Source of the DNA: Myoxocephalus aenaeus
Lineage: Eukaryota; Chordata; Actinopteri; Perciformes; Cottidae
Assembly: GCA_038501785.1 (NCBI GenBank)
Contig: JBAMJR010000071.1
Location: 1,323,501-1,387,500, forward strand
Direction of reading: 5' to 3'
DNA: 64,000 nucleotides
Under the pieces are notes generated by a model, which made no database searches, was not told where the DNA came from, and saw nothing but the letters and a program-made list of their open reading frames with translations. How positions within the stretch are numbered: position 1 is the stretch's first letter; each line of letters begins with the position of its first letter. Of the stretch, positions 44,738 through 57,168 are shown piece by piece. A program made the position numbers and the translations under genes.

Positions 44738-47700
44738 AATTTCAGAAACAGAGAAGATCGATAGCACATATAATAAAATTAGAACGACACAGAGAAGATT
44801 GGCATGGCCCCTCTAGGGAAAGTCCAAAAAAATGTTTTTAAAGAATTTCAGAAACAGAGAAGATCGATAGCACATATACTAAAATTAGAACGACACAGAG
44901 AAGATTGGCATGGCCCCTCTAGGGAAAGTCCAAAAAAATGTTTTTAAAGAATTTCAGAAACAGAGAAGATCGATAGCACATATACTAAAATTAGAACGAC
45001 ACAGAGAAGATTGGCATGGCCCCTCTAGGGAAAATCCAATAAAAAAAAAAAAAAGAATTTCAGAAACAGAGAAGATCGATAGCACATATACTAAAATTAG
45101 AACGACACAGAGAAGATTGGCATGGCCCCTCTAGGGAAAGTCCAATAAAAAAAAAAAAAGAATTTCAGAAACAGAGAAGATCGATAGCACATATACTAAA
45201 ATTAGAACGACACAGAGAAGATTGGCATGGCCCCTCTAGGGAAAGTCCAATAAAAATGTTTTTAAAGAATTTCAGAAACAGAGAAGATCGATAGCACATA
45301 TACTAAAATTAGAACGACACAGAGAAGATTGGCATGGCCCCTCTAGGGAAAGTCCAATAAAAAAAATAAAAAAAGAATTTCAGAAACAGAGAAGATCGAT
45401 AGCACATATACTAAAATTAGAACGACACAGAGAAGATTGGCATGGCCCCTCTAGGGAAAGTCCAATAAAAAAAAAAAAAGAATTTCAGAAACAGAGAAGA
45501 TCGATAGCACATATACTAAAATTAGAACGACACAGAGAAGATTGACATGGCCCCTCTAGGGAAAGTCCAATAAAAATGTTTTTAAAGAATTTCAGAAACA
45601 GAGAAGATCGATAGCACATATACTAAAATTAGAACGACACAGAGAAGATTGCCATGGCCCCTCTAGGGAAAGTCCAATAAAAATGTTTTTAAAGAATTTC
45701 AGAAACAGAGAAGATCGATAGCACATATACTAAAATTAGAACGACACAGAGAAGATTGGCATGGCCCCTCTAGGGAAAGTCCAAAAAAATGTTTTTTTAA
45801 GAATTTCAGAAACAGAGAAGATCGATAGCACATATACTAAAATTAGAACGACACAGAGAAGATTGGCATGGCCCCTCTAGGGAAAGTCCAATAAAAATAA
45901 AAAAAGAATTTCAGAAACAGAGAAGATCGATAGCACATATACTAAAATTAGAACGACACAGAGAAGATTGACATGGCCCCTCTAGGGAAAGTCCAATAAA
46001 AATAAAAAAAGAATTTCAGAAACAGAGAAGATCGATAGCACATATACTAAAATTAGAACGACACAGAGAAGATTGGCATGGCCCCTCTAGGGAAAGTCCA
46101 ATAAAAATGTTTTTAAAGAATTTCAGAAACAGAGAAGATCGATAGCACATATAATAAAATTAGAACGACACAGAGAAGATTGGCATGGCCCCTCTAGGGA
46201 AAGTCCAAAAAAATGTTTTTAAAGAATTTCAGAAACAGAGAAGATCGATAGCACATATACTAAAATTAGAACGACACAGAGAAGATTGGCATGGCCCCTC
46301 TAGGGAAAGTCCAATAAAAAAAAAAAAAGAATTTCAGAAACAGAGAAGATCGATAGCACATATACTAAAATTAGAACGACACAGAGAAGATTGGCATGGC
46401 CACTCTAGGGAAAGTCCAATAAAAAAAAAAAAATTTCAGAAACAGAGAAGATCGATAGCACATATACTAAAATTAGAACGACACAGAGAAGATTGGCATG
46501 GCCCCTCTAGGGAAAGTCCAATAAAAAAAAAAAAAGAATTTCAGAAACAGAGAAGATCGATAGCACATATACTAAAATTAGAACGACACAGAGAAGATTG
46601 GCATGGCCCCTCTAGGGAAAGTCCAATAAAAATAAAAAAAGAATTTCAGAAACAGAGAAGATCGATAGCACATATACTAAAATTAGAACGACACAGAGAA
46701 GATTGGCATGGCCCCTCTAGGGAAAGTCCAATAAAAATGTTTTTAAAGAATTTCAGAAACAGAGAAGATCGATAGCACATATAATAAAATTAGAACGACA
46801 CAGAGAAGATTGCCATGGCCCCTCTAGGGAAAGTCCAATAAAAATGTTTTTAAAGAATTTCAGAAACAGAGAAGATCGATAGCACATATACTAAAATTAG
46901 AACGACACAGAGAAGATTGGCATGGCCCCTCTAGGGAAAGTCCAAAAAAATGTTTTTTTAAGAATTTCAGAAACAGAGAAGATCGATAGCACATATACTA
47001 AAATTAGAACGACACAGAGAAGATTGGCATGGCCCCTCTAGGGAAAGTCCAATAAAAATAAAAAAAGAATTTCAGAAACAGAGAAGATCGATAGCACATA
47101 TACTAAAATTAGAACGACACAGAGAAGATTGACATGGCCCCTCTAGGGAAAGTCCAATAAAAATAAAAAAAGAATTTCAGAAACAGAGAAGATCGATAGC
47201 ACATATACTAAAATTAGAACGACACAGAGAAGATTGGCATGGCCCCTCTAGGGAAAGTCCAAAAAAATGTTTTTAAAGAATTTCAGAAACAGAGAAGATC
47301 GATAGCACATATACTAAAATTAGAACGACACAGAGAAGATTGGCATGGCCACTCTAGGGAAAGTCCAATAAAAAAAAAAAGAATTTCAGAAACAGAGAAG
47401 ATCGATAGCACATATACTAAAATTAGAACGACACAGAGAAGATTGGCATGGCCCCTCTAGGGAAAGTCCAATAAAAAAAAAAAAAGAATTTCAGAAACAG
47501 AGAAGATCGATAGCACATATACTAAAATTAGAACGACACAGAGAAGATTGGCATGGCCCCTCTAGGGAAAGTCCAATAAAAATAAAAAAAGAATTTCAGA
47601 AACAGAGAAGATCGATAGCACATATACTAAAATTAGAACGACACAGAGAAGATTGGCATGGCCCCTCTAGGGAAAGTCCAATAAAAAAAAAAAAAGAATT

Positions 47701-50700
47701 TCAGAAACAGAGAAGATCGATAGCACATATACTAAAATTAGAACGACACAGAGAAGATTGGCATGGCCCCTCTAGGGAAAGTCCAATAAAAAAAAAAAAA
47801 GAATTTCAGAAACAGAGAAGATCGATAGCACATATACTAAAATTAGAACGACACAGAGAAGATTGGCATGGCCCCTCTAGGGAAAGTCCAATAAAAAAAA
47901 AAAGAATTTCAGAAACAGAGAAGATCGATAGCACATATACTAAAATTAGAACGACACAGAGAAGATTGGCATGGCCCCTCTAGGGAAAGTCCAATAAAAA
48001 AAAAAAGAATTTCAGAAACAGAGAAGATCGATAGCACATATACTAAAAGTAGAACGACACAGAGAAGATTGGCATGGCCCCTCTAGGGAAAGTCCAAAAA
48101 AATGTTTTTTTAAGAATTTCAGAAACAGAGAAGATCGATAGCACATATACTAAAATTAGAACGACACAGAGAAGATTGGCATGGCCACTCTAGGGAAAGT
48201 CCAATAAAAAAAAAAAGAATTTCAGAAACAGAGAAGATCGATAGCACATATACTAAAATTAGAACGACACAGAGAAGATTGGCATGGCCACTCTAGGGAA
48301 AGTCCAATAAAAAAAAAAGAATTTCAGAAACAGAGAAGATCGATAGCACATATACTAAAATTAGAACGACACAGAGAAGATTGGCATGGCCCCTCTTGGG
48401 AAAGTCCAATAAAAATGTTTTTAAAGAATTTCAGAAACAGAGAAGATCGATAGCACATATACTAAAATTAGAACGACACAGAGAAGATTGGCATGGCCCC
48501 TCTAGGGAAAGTCCAATAAAAAAAAAAAGAATTTCAGAAACAGAGAAGATCGATAGCACATATACTAAAATTAGAACGACACAGAGAAGATTGGCATGGC
48601 CCCTCTAGGGAAAGTCCAATAAAAATGTTTTTAAAGAATTTCAGAAACAGAGAAGATCGATAGCACATATACTAAAATTAGAACGACACAGAGAAGATTG
48701 GCATGGCCACTCTAGGGAAAGTCCAATAAAAAAAAAAAGAATTTCAGAAACAGAGAAGATCGATAGCACATATACTAAAATTAGAACGACACAGAGAAGA
48801 TTGGCATGGCCCCTCTAGGGAAAGTCCAATAAAAATGTTTTTAAAGAATTTCAGAAACAGAGAAGATCGATAGCACATATACTAAAAGTAGAAAGACACA
48901 GAGAAGATTGGCATGGCCCCTCTAGGGAAAGTCCAATAAAAATGTTTTTTTAAGAATTTCAGAAACCGAGAAGATCGATAGCACATATACTAAAATTAGA
49001 ACGACACAGAGAAGATTGGCATGGCCCCTCTAGGGAAAGTCCAAAAAAATGTTTTTTTAAGAATTTCAGAAACAGAGAAGATCGATAGCACATATACTAA
49101 AATTAGAACGACACAGAGAAGATTGGCATGGCCCCTCTAGGGAAAGTCCAATAAAAATAAAAAAAGAATTTCAGAAACAGAGAAGATCGATAGCACATAT
49201 ACTAAAATTAGAACGACACAGAGAAGATTGGCATGGCCCCTCTAGGGAAAGTCCAATAAAAAAAAAAAGAATTTCAGAAACAGAGAAGATCGATAGCACA
49301 TATACTAAAATTAGAACGACACAGAGAAGATTGACATGGCCCCTCTAGGGAAAGTCCAATAAAAATAAAAAAAGAATTTCAGAAACAGAGAAGATCGATA
49401 GCACATATACTAAAATTAGAACGACACAGAGAAGATTGGCATGGCCCCTCTTGGGAAAGTCCAATAAAAATGTTTTTAAAGAATTTCAGAAACAGAGAAG
49501 ATCGATAGCACATATACTAAAATTAGAACGACACAGAGAAGATTGGCATGGCCCCTCTAGGGAAAGTCCAATAAAAAAAAAAAGAATTTCAGAAACAGAG
49601 AAGATCGATAGCACATATACTAAAAGTAGAACGACACAGAGAAGATTGGCATGGCCCCTCTAGGGAAAGTCCAAAAAAATGTTTTTTTAAGAATTTCAGA
49701 AACAGAGAAGATCGATAGCACATATACTAAAATTAGAACGACACAGAGAAGATTGGCATGGCCACTCTAGGGAAAGTCCAATAAAAAAAAAAAGAATTTC
49801 AGAAACAGAGAAGATCGATAGCACATATACTAAAATTAGAACGACACAGAGAAGATTGGCATGGCCACTCTAGGGAAAGTCCAATAAAAAAAAAAGAATT
49901 TCAGAAACAGAGAAGATCGATAGCACATATACTAAAATTAGAACGACACAGAGAAGATTGGCATGGCCCCTCTAGGGAAAGTCCAATAAAAAAAAAAAAA
50001 GAATTTCAGAAACAGAGAAGATCGATAGCACATATACTAAAATTAGAACGACACAGAGAAGATTGGCATGGCCCCTCTAGGGAAAGTCCAATAAAAAAAA
50101 AAAAAGAATTTCAGAAACAGAGAAGATCGATAGCACATATACTAAAATTAGAACGACACAGAGAAGATTGGCATGGCCCCTCTAGGGAAAGTCCAAAAAA
50201 ATGTTTTTTTAAGAATTTCAGAAACAGAGAAGATCGATAGCACATATACTAAAATTAGAACGACACAGAGAAGATTGGCATGGCCCCTCTAGGGAAAGTC
50301 CAATAAAAAAAAAAAAAGAATTTCAGAAACAGAGAAGATCGATAGCACATATACTAAAATTAGAACGACACAGAGAAGATTGGCATGGCCCCTCTAGGGA
50401 AAGTCCAATAAAAATGTTTTTAAAGAATTTCAGAAACAGAGAAGATCGATAGCACATATAATAAAATTAGAACGACACAGAGAAGATTGGCATGGCCCCT
50501 CTTGGGAAAGTCCAAAAAAATGTTTTTAAAGAATTTCAGAAACAGAGAAGATCGATAGCACATATACTAAAATTAGAACGACACAGAGAAGATTGGCATG
50601 GCCCCTCTAGGGAAAGTCCAATAAAAAAAAAAAAAGAATTTCAGAAACAGAGAAGATCGATAGCACATATACTAAAATTAGAACGACACAGAGAAGATTG

Positions 50701-51088
50701 GCATGGCCCCTCTAGGGAAAGTCCAATAAAAATAAAAAAAGAATTTCAGAAACAGAGAAGATCGATAGCACATATACTAAAATTAGAACGACACAGAGAA
50801 GATTGGCATGGCCCCTCTAGGGAAAGTCCAATAAAAATGTTTTTAAAGAATTTCAGAAACAGAGAAGATCGATAGCACATATAATAAAATTAGAACGACA
50901 CAGAGAAGATTGGCATGGCCCCTCTAGGGAAAGTCCAAAAAAATGTTTTTTTAAGAATTTCAGAAACAGAGAAGATCGATAGCACATATACTAAAATTAG
51001 AACGACACAGAGAAGATTGGCATGGCCCCTCTAGGGAAAGTCCAATAAAAATGTTTTTAAAGAATTTCAGAAACAGAGAAGATCGATA
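44738..51088 (+). repeat. Inner U6 5'-half satellite (right, expanded)
   Basis: About 56 units of 107-116 bp in U6 sense, against about nine on the left. Each has the U6 5' half (GCACATATACTAAAATTAGA ... CATGGCCCCT) and a linker ctagggaaagtccaat plus a variable A/T tract and gaatttcag. The linker end repeats acagagaagat, so every unit holds that motif twice. Variant tags recur at fixed distance: gattgccatgg near 45647 and 46808 (1161 bp), and ccctcttggg near 48394 and 49449 (1055 bp), showing segmental expansion. Confidence 0.92.
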
Positions 51089-51268
51089 GCACATATACTA
51101 AAATTACAACGATACAAAGAAGATACCATTTTCATTTTTGCCGTGCATCTTATTTATTTATTGTCATTTTTGATGGACCTCACCGGGCCGGACTGGGAGA
51201 GCCGCGGGCCGTAAGATGCCCAGGTCTGCTCTGGGATGACACGCAAATTCATCAAGCGTTCCTTATTG
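51089..51268 (+). pseudogene. U6 pseudogene split by a hAT end fragment (right copy)
   Basis: 5' part 51089-51124 and 3' part about 51234-51268, mirror of 17866-18045. It is the last U6 5' half of the inner array and retains gatac rather than gacac, closer to real U6. Confidence 0.8.
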
Positions 51269-51757
51269 CTGCTTTTTGATTTGATTATGATTTAATTCTG
51301 AATACATTTGAGGATTTTTTTACGATATAGTTTTTTACACACTTATACAAACACGCACATCACACTGAACTTTGTCAGCTGAACTGAAGGAACCCTGACC
51401 CTTGAACAAAGGCAGCACAGAGTGAATGAAGTGTGAGGCCTTTGTTGTGAGCTTTGAGAGCTGTGAAGAGCTGATGGGGCCATCAGGCTCCTCCCCCCTC
51501 CTCACTTCCCCTCCCCCAGAGTTCAAAGTCCCCTTATTAAGGTCAAAGCCTTAAGATAAGATAAGGTTTTTAAATCCTTTATTTGTCCCGCAGTGGGGAA
51601 ATTGCCGGATTACAGCAGCAAGAGAAATAAAGAAGTAATATGAATACACAGTAAAACCGTAATAAAACAGTAAAGAATCTACAATAGCAGTATTATATAT
51701 ACAGATACAATAAAAAATGTATTCAAAATGTATTTATTATTATTAAGTGTGATGTAC
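51269..51757. other. Mirror of 17376-17865
   Basis: Retroelement-like tail near 51555-51615 and unassigned sequence. No gene. Confidence 0.45.
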
Positions 51758-53035
51758 CTGTATTTGAGCACCGCTGGAAACGACATCCTGTTCCCCGCTC
51801 CCAGCTGGTCCATGATGCTCATGGACCAGGACGCCAACTTCTTCCCACAGCGGTGACACTCCAGGTACTCTGTGCCCATAAAGTACCACCCGACTCTGTC
51901 CAGGACCCTGCGGACGGTCTTGTTCAGACCACATCCGGTCATGTGATGAGTCCAGACTGGGCAGCTGATGGGGCACTGCCACATCTTGTAGGGTACCAGA
52001 GGAAGAACGGCCGCTGGAAGAAGGCGTGGAGCGAGGCCGGAGGCTGGCGGTACACCCGGCGAGGGCCAGGAGGGTAAACCAGGTCTGCAGCTCGGTGTTG
52101 AGCACAGGCTTCCCTCTGTGGCCCCTGGTGAACAGAGCCTGGCTCACCCACGGGTGCTGCACCCTGGAGAGTGAGCTCCTCCAGCCCTCTGGGAGAGGAA
52201 CCTGTAGCACACACACACACACACACATAGAAACCACGTTAACAGACAACACAACTTACAATATCACATCTGCAATATGTCTTTACCTTTGAGAACCCTA
52301 CTCCGTTTGGCATGTGAAGGCCCCGAGGAAGACGAGGAGGCCCTGGGGGCGGAGGAGGCGGCCTGTCGAGGTCGCTGCAGCAGACGTTGAGTAGGCTTCT
52401 TCTTCTTCTTCTGGTCTCTCTCCAGCACGTCCCTCTTCAGGTGGGCCGTGCTGGAGCCCTTTGAAGTAATGCGGGCTCTCCTGAGCCACACCCTGTAGCT
52501 GTGGAGAGGGACGAAGCCTCGTTAGACGACAACAGGAAACGCTTCTCAGTGACGTTTGGATCACGACTCGCCTCTGCACTACAGCGTCTGAAGACTCCCG
52601 GTAGAGAGTCCAGCGCGGTCCCCGAATCCCACCCTGCTGTCCTGCACTCCCTCGGAGGAGGAGCCGTCCTGGACGGCAACAGCTGCTGCAGGGACGCCGC
52701 CGCACAGACCTCCCTTCAGCCTTCTGGCGCCGAGAGAACCTGGAGACTCTTCATCAAACATGAAATCACAGATTATAAAACAACAGCTCCATGTTGAACT
52801 CACCACTGGGTCAGGGTGCTTCAGCTCAAACAGCTGGATCTCCGTCTGAGCCGTCAGCCTCGTGGCCAGCACTGCCTCCTGGATGTTCACGTAGTCCTCG
52901 AGGACGAGGGACCGCCGAGGAGGCAGCTGAAAGAGTCGTGGAGAGAAAAGCGTGGGTTAATATAGGGCCGATATTTAAGAGAGGACACATTCATATTTGT
53001 AGAGAGTCTCACCGTTGGAGACCTTCATAGTCCAT
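51758..53035 (-). pseudogene. DUF6729-like gene, decayed (right copy)
   Basis: Mirror of 16098-17375 with the same candidate exons and the same one-base frameshift (near 51991). Arm-specific changes include QLG context MDQLGAGNRMSFPAV (left MAQLGAGNRMMFPAV) and VWLRR-like for VWIRR. The gene was already broken before duplication. Confidence 0.65.
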
Positions 53036-53260
53036 GTTCAGTTATTTATCGTCATTCTCATTCACAGCTGTATGAAGCTGCACATCTGTCCTGGTCCCCT
53101 GATGCTGGACCACATGAGGTCTTCAGACAGCAGCTGGACATCCTGAGCTTCATGGTCCATGTTTAGTTATTTATTGTTATTCTCATGTCACCATTTCTAT
53201 CATAATGTGGAGAGCTTGTATTTAAAATCATAGAAGAAATAATAAAGCTTCAAACTAAGT
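53036..53260 (-). repeat. Right-arm-only segment between direct repeats
   Basis: About 215 bp absent from the left arm, flanked by near-identical aataaataactgaacatgga copies (complement). Its core (gatgctggaccacatgaggt) resembles the common flank of the outer U6 units (atgctggactacatgaggtc). Confidence 0.7.
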
Positions 53261-53342
53261 TCAGCTTGCAAGACTTTTATTGAAATAAAAACAAACATAA
53301 AATAAATAATGAATAGTAAATAAAGAAATACAAAGGAATAAG

Positions 53343-53344
<2 letters not shown>

Positions 53345-53392
<48 letters not shown>
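53345..53392. repeat. AT microsatellite (right copy)
   Basis: Pure (at)n run, shorter and simpler than the left allele at 15895-15983. Confidence 0.9.
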
Positions 53393-53396
<4 letters not shown>

Positions 53397-54121
53397 ATGT
53401 AACCCCTCCACTCGTCTTCAGTTTTTCCACTGACGAACGCGCAGTAAGTCACTCATGAATGTTCAATAATAACACAATATGTATAGGAATGTAATATGTA
53501 ATATATAATATATAACAGTGTATTGAACAGACAGCTCAGAGGGCAGCAGCAGCAGAGCAACACGTGAACAACAGGTTTAAACAGCAGCAACGTTAGCTGC
53601 TAACAGTCAGAATAAATACTGTTGTTAGAAGTTTTTAGTAAAGTCAAGTTTGAACATGTTAACAACAAAGCTCCACTGTGTGACTGTCTACACAAACCTC
53701 TATATACTATAATAATATATAATCTATAATAAAGAGCATTGAACAGACAGCAGTGTGTTATCAGCTCAGCGCTGCAGGAGCAACACGTCAACAACAACAC
53801 GTCAGTAACACGTGAACAACAGGTTTAAACAGCAGCGACGTCCGCTGGTTAACACAGAGTTATAATAAATAGAGTGTCGTTATAAGTTTTTAGTAAAGCA
53901 AAGTAAAGTTTTAACATATTTAAAAAGCTCCACCGTGTGACTGTCTACACAAAGCTCCACCAGTCAGAGCAGACTGGCTGATTATTAAGTAACTCCGGGA
54001 CTGTCAGCCACTAATAACAGCACTAATACGAGCACTAATATGTTACACAGTCATATGTAACAGCAGTTCATAAGCACGACGTTGATAAAGTGTAATAAAA
54101 TGGACTCGTATTGTACTCACG
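53393..54121 (-). other. Intron-like sequence with hAT empty site
   Basis: Mirror of 12661-13070 joined directly to the mirror of 15603-15840. The single gtgtagac near 53690 (complement) is the unoccupied target of the left-arm hAT. Confidence 0.75.
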
Positions 54122-54348
54122 CCTCACGTCTCTGTTTCTCCGGTGACTGATGAAGTGTGCTGCGCTGTAGCGGGGATCCAAGATTGCGGAGACTGAGGGA
54201 GACTCGGGACTTTCCGGACAGGTTCGGGAGGTGAGACAAACGAGCCATCTGATTGGACGGCAAAAGCTTGGATAGCGTGATTGGCTCGTAGAAGGTGAGA
54301 CAAGGTGAGACAGATGAGACGGAGAAGAATGGTTTCAGGGAGCCTGCT
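54122..54348 (-). promoter_or_regulatory. CCAAT/YY1-type promoter (right copy)
   Basis: Mirror of 12438-12660. The YY1-type core differs: the left gccatcttggatcc is gcaatcttggatcc here, which would weaken it. A short ggtgagaca duplication near 54295-54313 is right-arm specific. Confidence 0.5.
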
Positions 54349-54412
54349 AGGGGCCATGCTAATCTTCTCTGTATCGTTTCCAATTTATTATATGCGCTGC
54401 CTTAGCAAGCAC
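54349..54412 (-). pseudogene. Truncated U6 at right array edge
   Basis: U6 nucleotides 1-64 ending in GGCCCCT on the minus strand, joined to the promoter. Mirror of 12374-12437. Confidence 0.9.
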
Positions 54413-54994
54413 ATTGACCCCAAAGGTGATGCCTACTATTTGACCCACTTGTTCTCGGAACTCCGCCTCATTTATGGGCCGGTGCAAATTCCGAGTATCC
54501 CTGTGTTCCTAAGACACGCCCCCAAACTCCGAGTACCCTTCAGTTCAGGAGTATGCTTCAGTTCAGTTCAATTCAGTTCAATTTAATTTAATTAAATGCA
54601 ATGAAGTTAAAGCACATTCAATGAATATGACATAAATTATTAATATTATGAGTAGGAGGATGGAGAATGAAGTTCAGGCTGTCCAATGACCTCATGTAGC
54701 CCAGCATTGCGACTGCAGCTGCAAGATCCGGCTAGGAACGCCGGGAATTCAGCTCGGGCATATTAAAATGTAGAAACGCTTCACGAATTTGCGTGTCATC
54801 CTTTCGCAGGATTCAATATAATTAAATTCAACGAAGTTACAGCACATTCAATGAATATGACATAAATTATTAATATTATGAGTAGGAGGATGGAGAATGA
54901 AGTTTAGGCTGTCCAATGACCTCATGTAGCCCAGCATTGCGACTGCAGCTGCAAGATCCGGCTAGGAACGCCGGGAATTCAGCTCGGGCATATT

Positions 54995-55101
54995 AAAATG
55001 TAGAAACGCTTCACGAATTTGCGTGTCATCCTTTCGCAGGGGCCATGCTAATCTTCTCTGTATCGTTTCCAATTTATTATATGCGCTGCCTTAGCAAGCA
55101 C
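54995..55101 (-). ncRNA. U6 snRNA-like gene, right copy 1
   Basis: Full 107-nt copy of the array variant with ACAGAGA, AGC and TTTT. Confidence 0.78.
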
Positions 55102-55683
55102 ATTGACCCCAAAGGTGATGCCTACTATTTGACCCACTTGTTCTCGGAACTCCGCCTCATTTATGGGCCGGTGCAAATTCCGAGTATCCCTGTGTTCCTA
55201 AGACACGCCCCCAAACTCCGAGTACCCTTCAGTTCAGGAGTATGCTTCAGTTCAGTTCAATTCAGTTCAATTTAATTTAATTAAATGCAATGAAGTTAAA
55301 GCACATTCAATGAATATGACATAAATTATTAATATTATGAGTAGGAGGATGGAGAATGAAGTTCAGGCTGTCCAATGACCTCATGTAGCCCAGCATTGCG
55401 ACTGCAGCTGCAAGATCCGGCTAGGAACGCCGGGAATTCAGCTCGGGCATATTAAAATGTAGAAACGCTTCACGAATTTGCGTGTCATCCTTTCGCAGGA
55501 TTCAATATAATTAAATTCAACGAAGTTACAGCACATTCAATGAATATGACATAAATTATTAATATTATGAGTAGGAGGATGGAGAATGAAGTTTAGGCTG
55601 TCCAATGACCTCATGTAGCCCAGCATTGCGACTGCAGCTGCAAGATCCGGCTAGGAACGCCGGGAATTCAGCTCGGGCATATT

Positions 55684-55790
55684 AAAATGTAGAAACGCTT
55701 CACGAATTTGCGTGTCATCCTTTCGCAGGGGCCATGCTAATCTTCTCTGTATCGTTTCCAATTTATTATATGCGCTGCCTTAGCAAGCAC
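55684..55790 (-). ncRNA. U6 snRNA-like gene, right copy 2
   Basis: Full-length, in the second 689-bp block. Confidence 0.78.
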
Positions 55791-56372
55791 ATTGACCCCA
55801 AAGGTGATGCCTACTATTTGACCCACTTGTTCTCGGAACTCCGCCTCATTTATGGGCCGGTGCAAATTCCGAGTATCCCTGTGTTCCTAAGACACGCCCC
55901 CAAACTCCGAGTACCCTTCAGTTCAGGAGTATGCTTCAGTTCAGTTCAATTCAGTTCAATTTAATTTAATTAAATGCAATGAAGTTAAAGCACATTCAAT
56001 GAATATGACATAAATTATTAATATTATGAGTAGGAGGATGGAGAATGAAGTTCAGGCTGTCCAATGACCTCATGTAGCCCAGCATTGCGACTGCAGCTGC
56101 AAGATCCGGCTAGGAACGCCGGGAATTCAGCTCGGGCATATTAAAATGTAGAAACGCTTCACGAATTTGCGTGTCATCCTTTCGCAGGATTCAATATAAT
56201 TAAATTCAACGAAGTTACAGCACATTCAATGAATATGACATAAATTATTAATATTATGAGTAGGAGGATGGAGAATGAAGTTTAGGCTGTCCAATGACCT
56301 CATGTAGCCCAGCATTGCGACTGCAGCTGCAAGATCCGGCTAGGAACGCCGGGAATTCAGCTCGGGCATATT

Positions 56373-56479
56373 AAAATGTAGAAACGCTTCACGAATTTGC
56401 GTGTCATCCTTTCGCAGGGGCCATGCTAATCTTCTCTGTATCGTTTCCAATTTATTATATGCGCTGCCTTAGCAAGCAC
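56373..56479 (-). ncRNA. U6 snRNA-like gene, right copy 3
   Basis: Full-length, in the third 689-bp block. Confidence 0.78.
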
Positions 56480-57061
56480 ATTGACCCCAAAGGTGATGCC
56501 TACTATTTGACCCACTTGTTCTCGGAACTCCGCCTCATTTATGGGCCGGTGCAAATTCCGAGTATCCCTGTGTTCCTAAGACACGCCCCCAAACTCCGAG
56601 TACCCTTCAGTTCAGGAGTATGCTTCAGTTCAGTTCAATTCAGTTCAATTTAATTTAATTAAATGCAATGAAGTTAAAGCACATTCAATGAATATGACAT
56701 AAATTATTAATATTATGAGTAGGAGGATGGAGAATGAAGTTCAGGCTGTCCAATGACCTCATGTAGCCCAGCATTGCGACTGCAGCTGCAAGATCCGGCT
56801 AGGAACGCCGGGAATTCAGCTCGGGCATATTAAAATGTAGAAACGCTTCACGAATTTGCGTGTCATCCTTTCGCAGGATTCAATATAATTAAATTCAACG
56901 AAGTTACAGCACATTCAATGAATATGACATAAATTATTAATATTATGAGTAGGAGGATGGAGAATGAAGTTTAGGCTGTCCAATGACCTCATGTAGCCCA
57001 GCATTGCGACTGCAGCTGCAAGATCCGGCTAGGAACGCCGGGAATTCAGCTCGGGCATATT

Positions 57062-57168
57062 AAAATGTAGAAACGCTTCACGAATTTGCGTGTCATCCTT
57101 TCGCAGGGGCCATGCTAATCTTCTCTGTATCGTTTCCAATTTATTATATGCGCTGCCTTAGCAAGCAC
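57062..57168 (-). ncRNA. U6 snRNA-like gene, right copy 4
   Basis: Full-length, in the fourth 689-bp block. Four short units separate it from the next long unit; one (near 58131) has an 11-bp deletion in its flank. Confidence 0.78.

Larger units (their letters stand above)
54413..57168 (-). repeat. Four-fold 689-bp higher-order repeat
   Basis: U6 5' ends fall at 54412, 55101, 55790, 56479 and 57168, exactly 689 bp apart, each block one long plus one short unit. The left arm has no such run. Confidence 0.9.

Noticed and set aside
44910..50875. Open frames of up to about 200 codons in the inner array
   Set aside because: They are read-through of a U6-derived tandem repeat whose unit length happens to be a multiple of three in places. 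Length changes in the poly-A linker break them.
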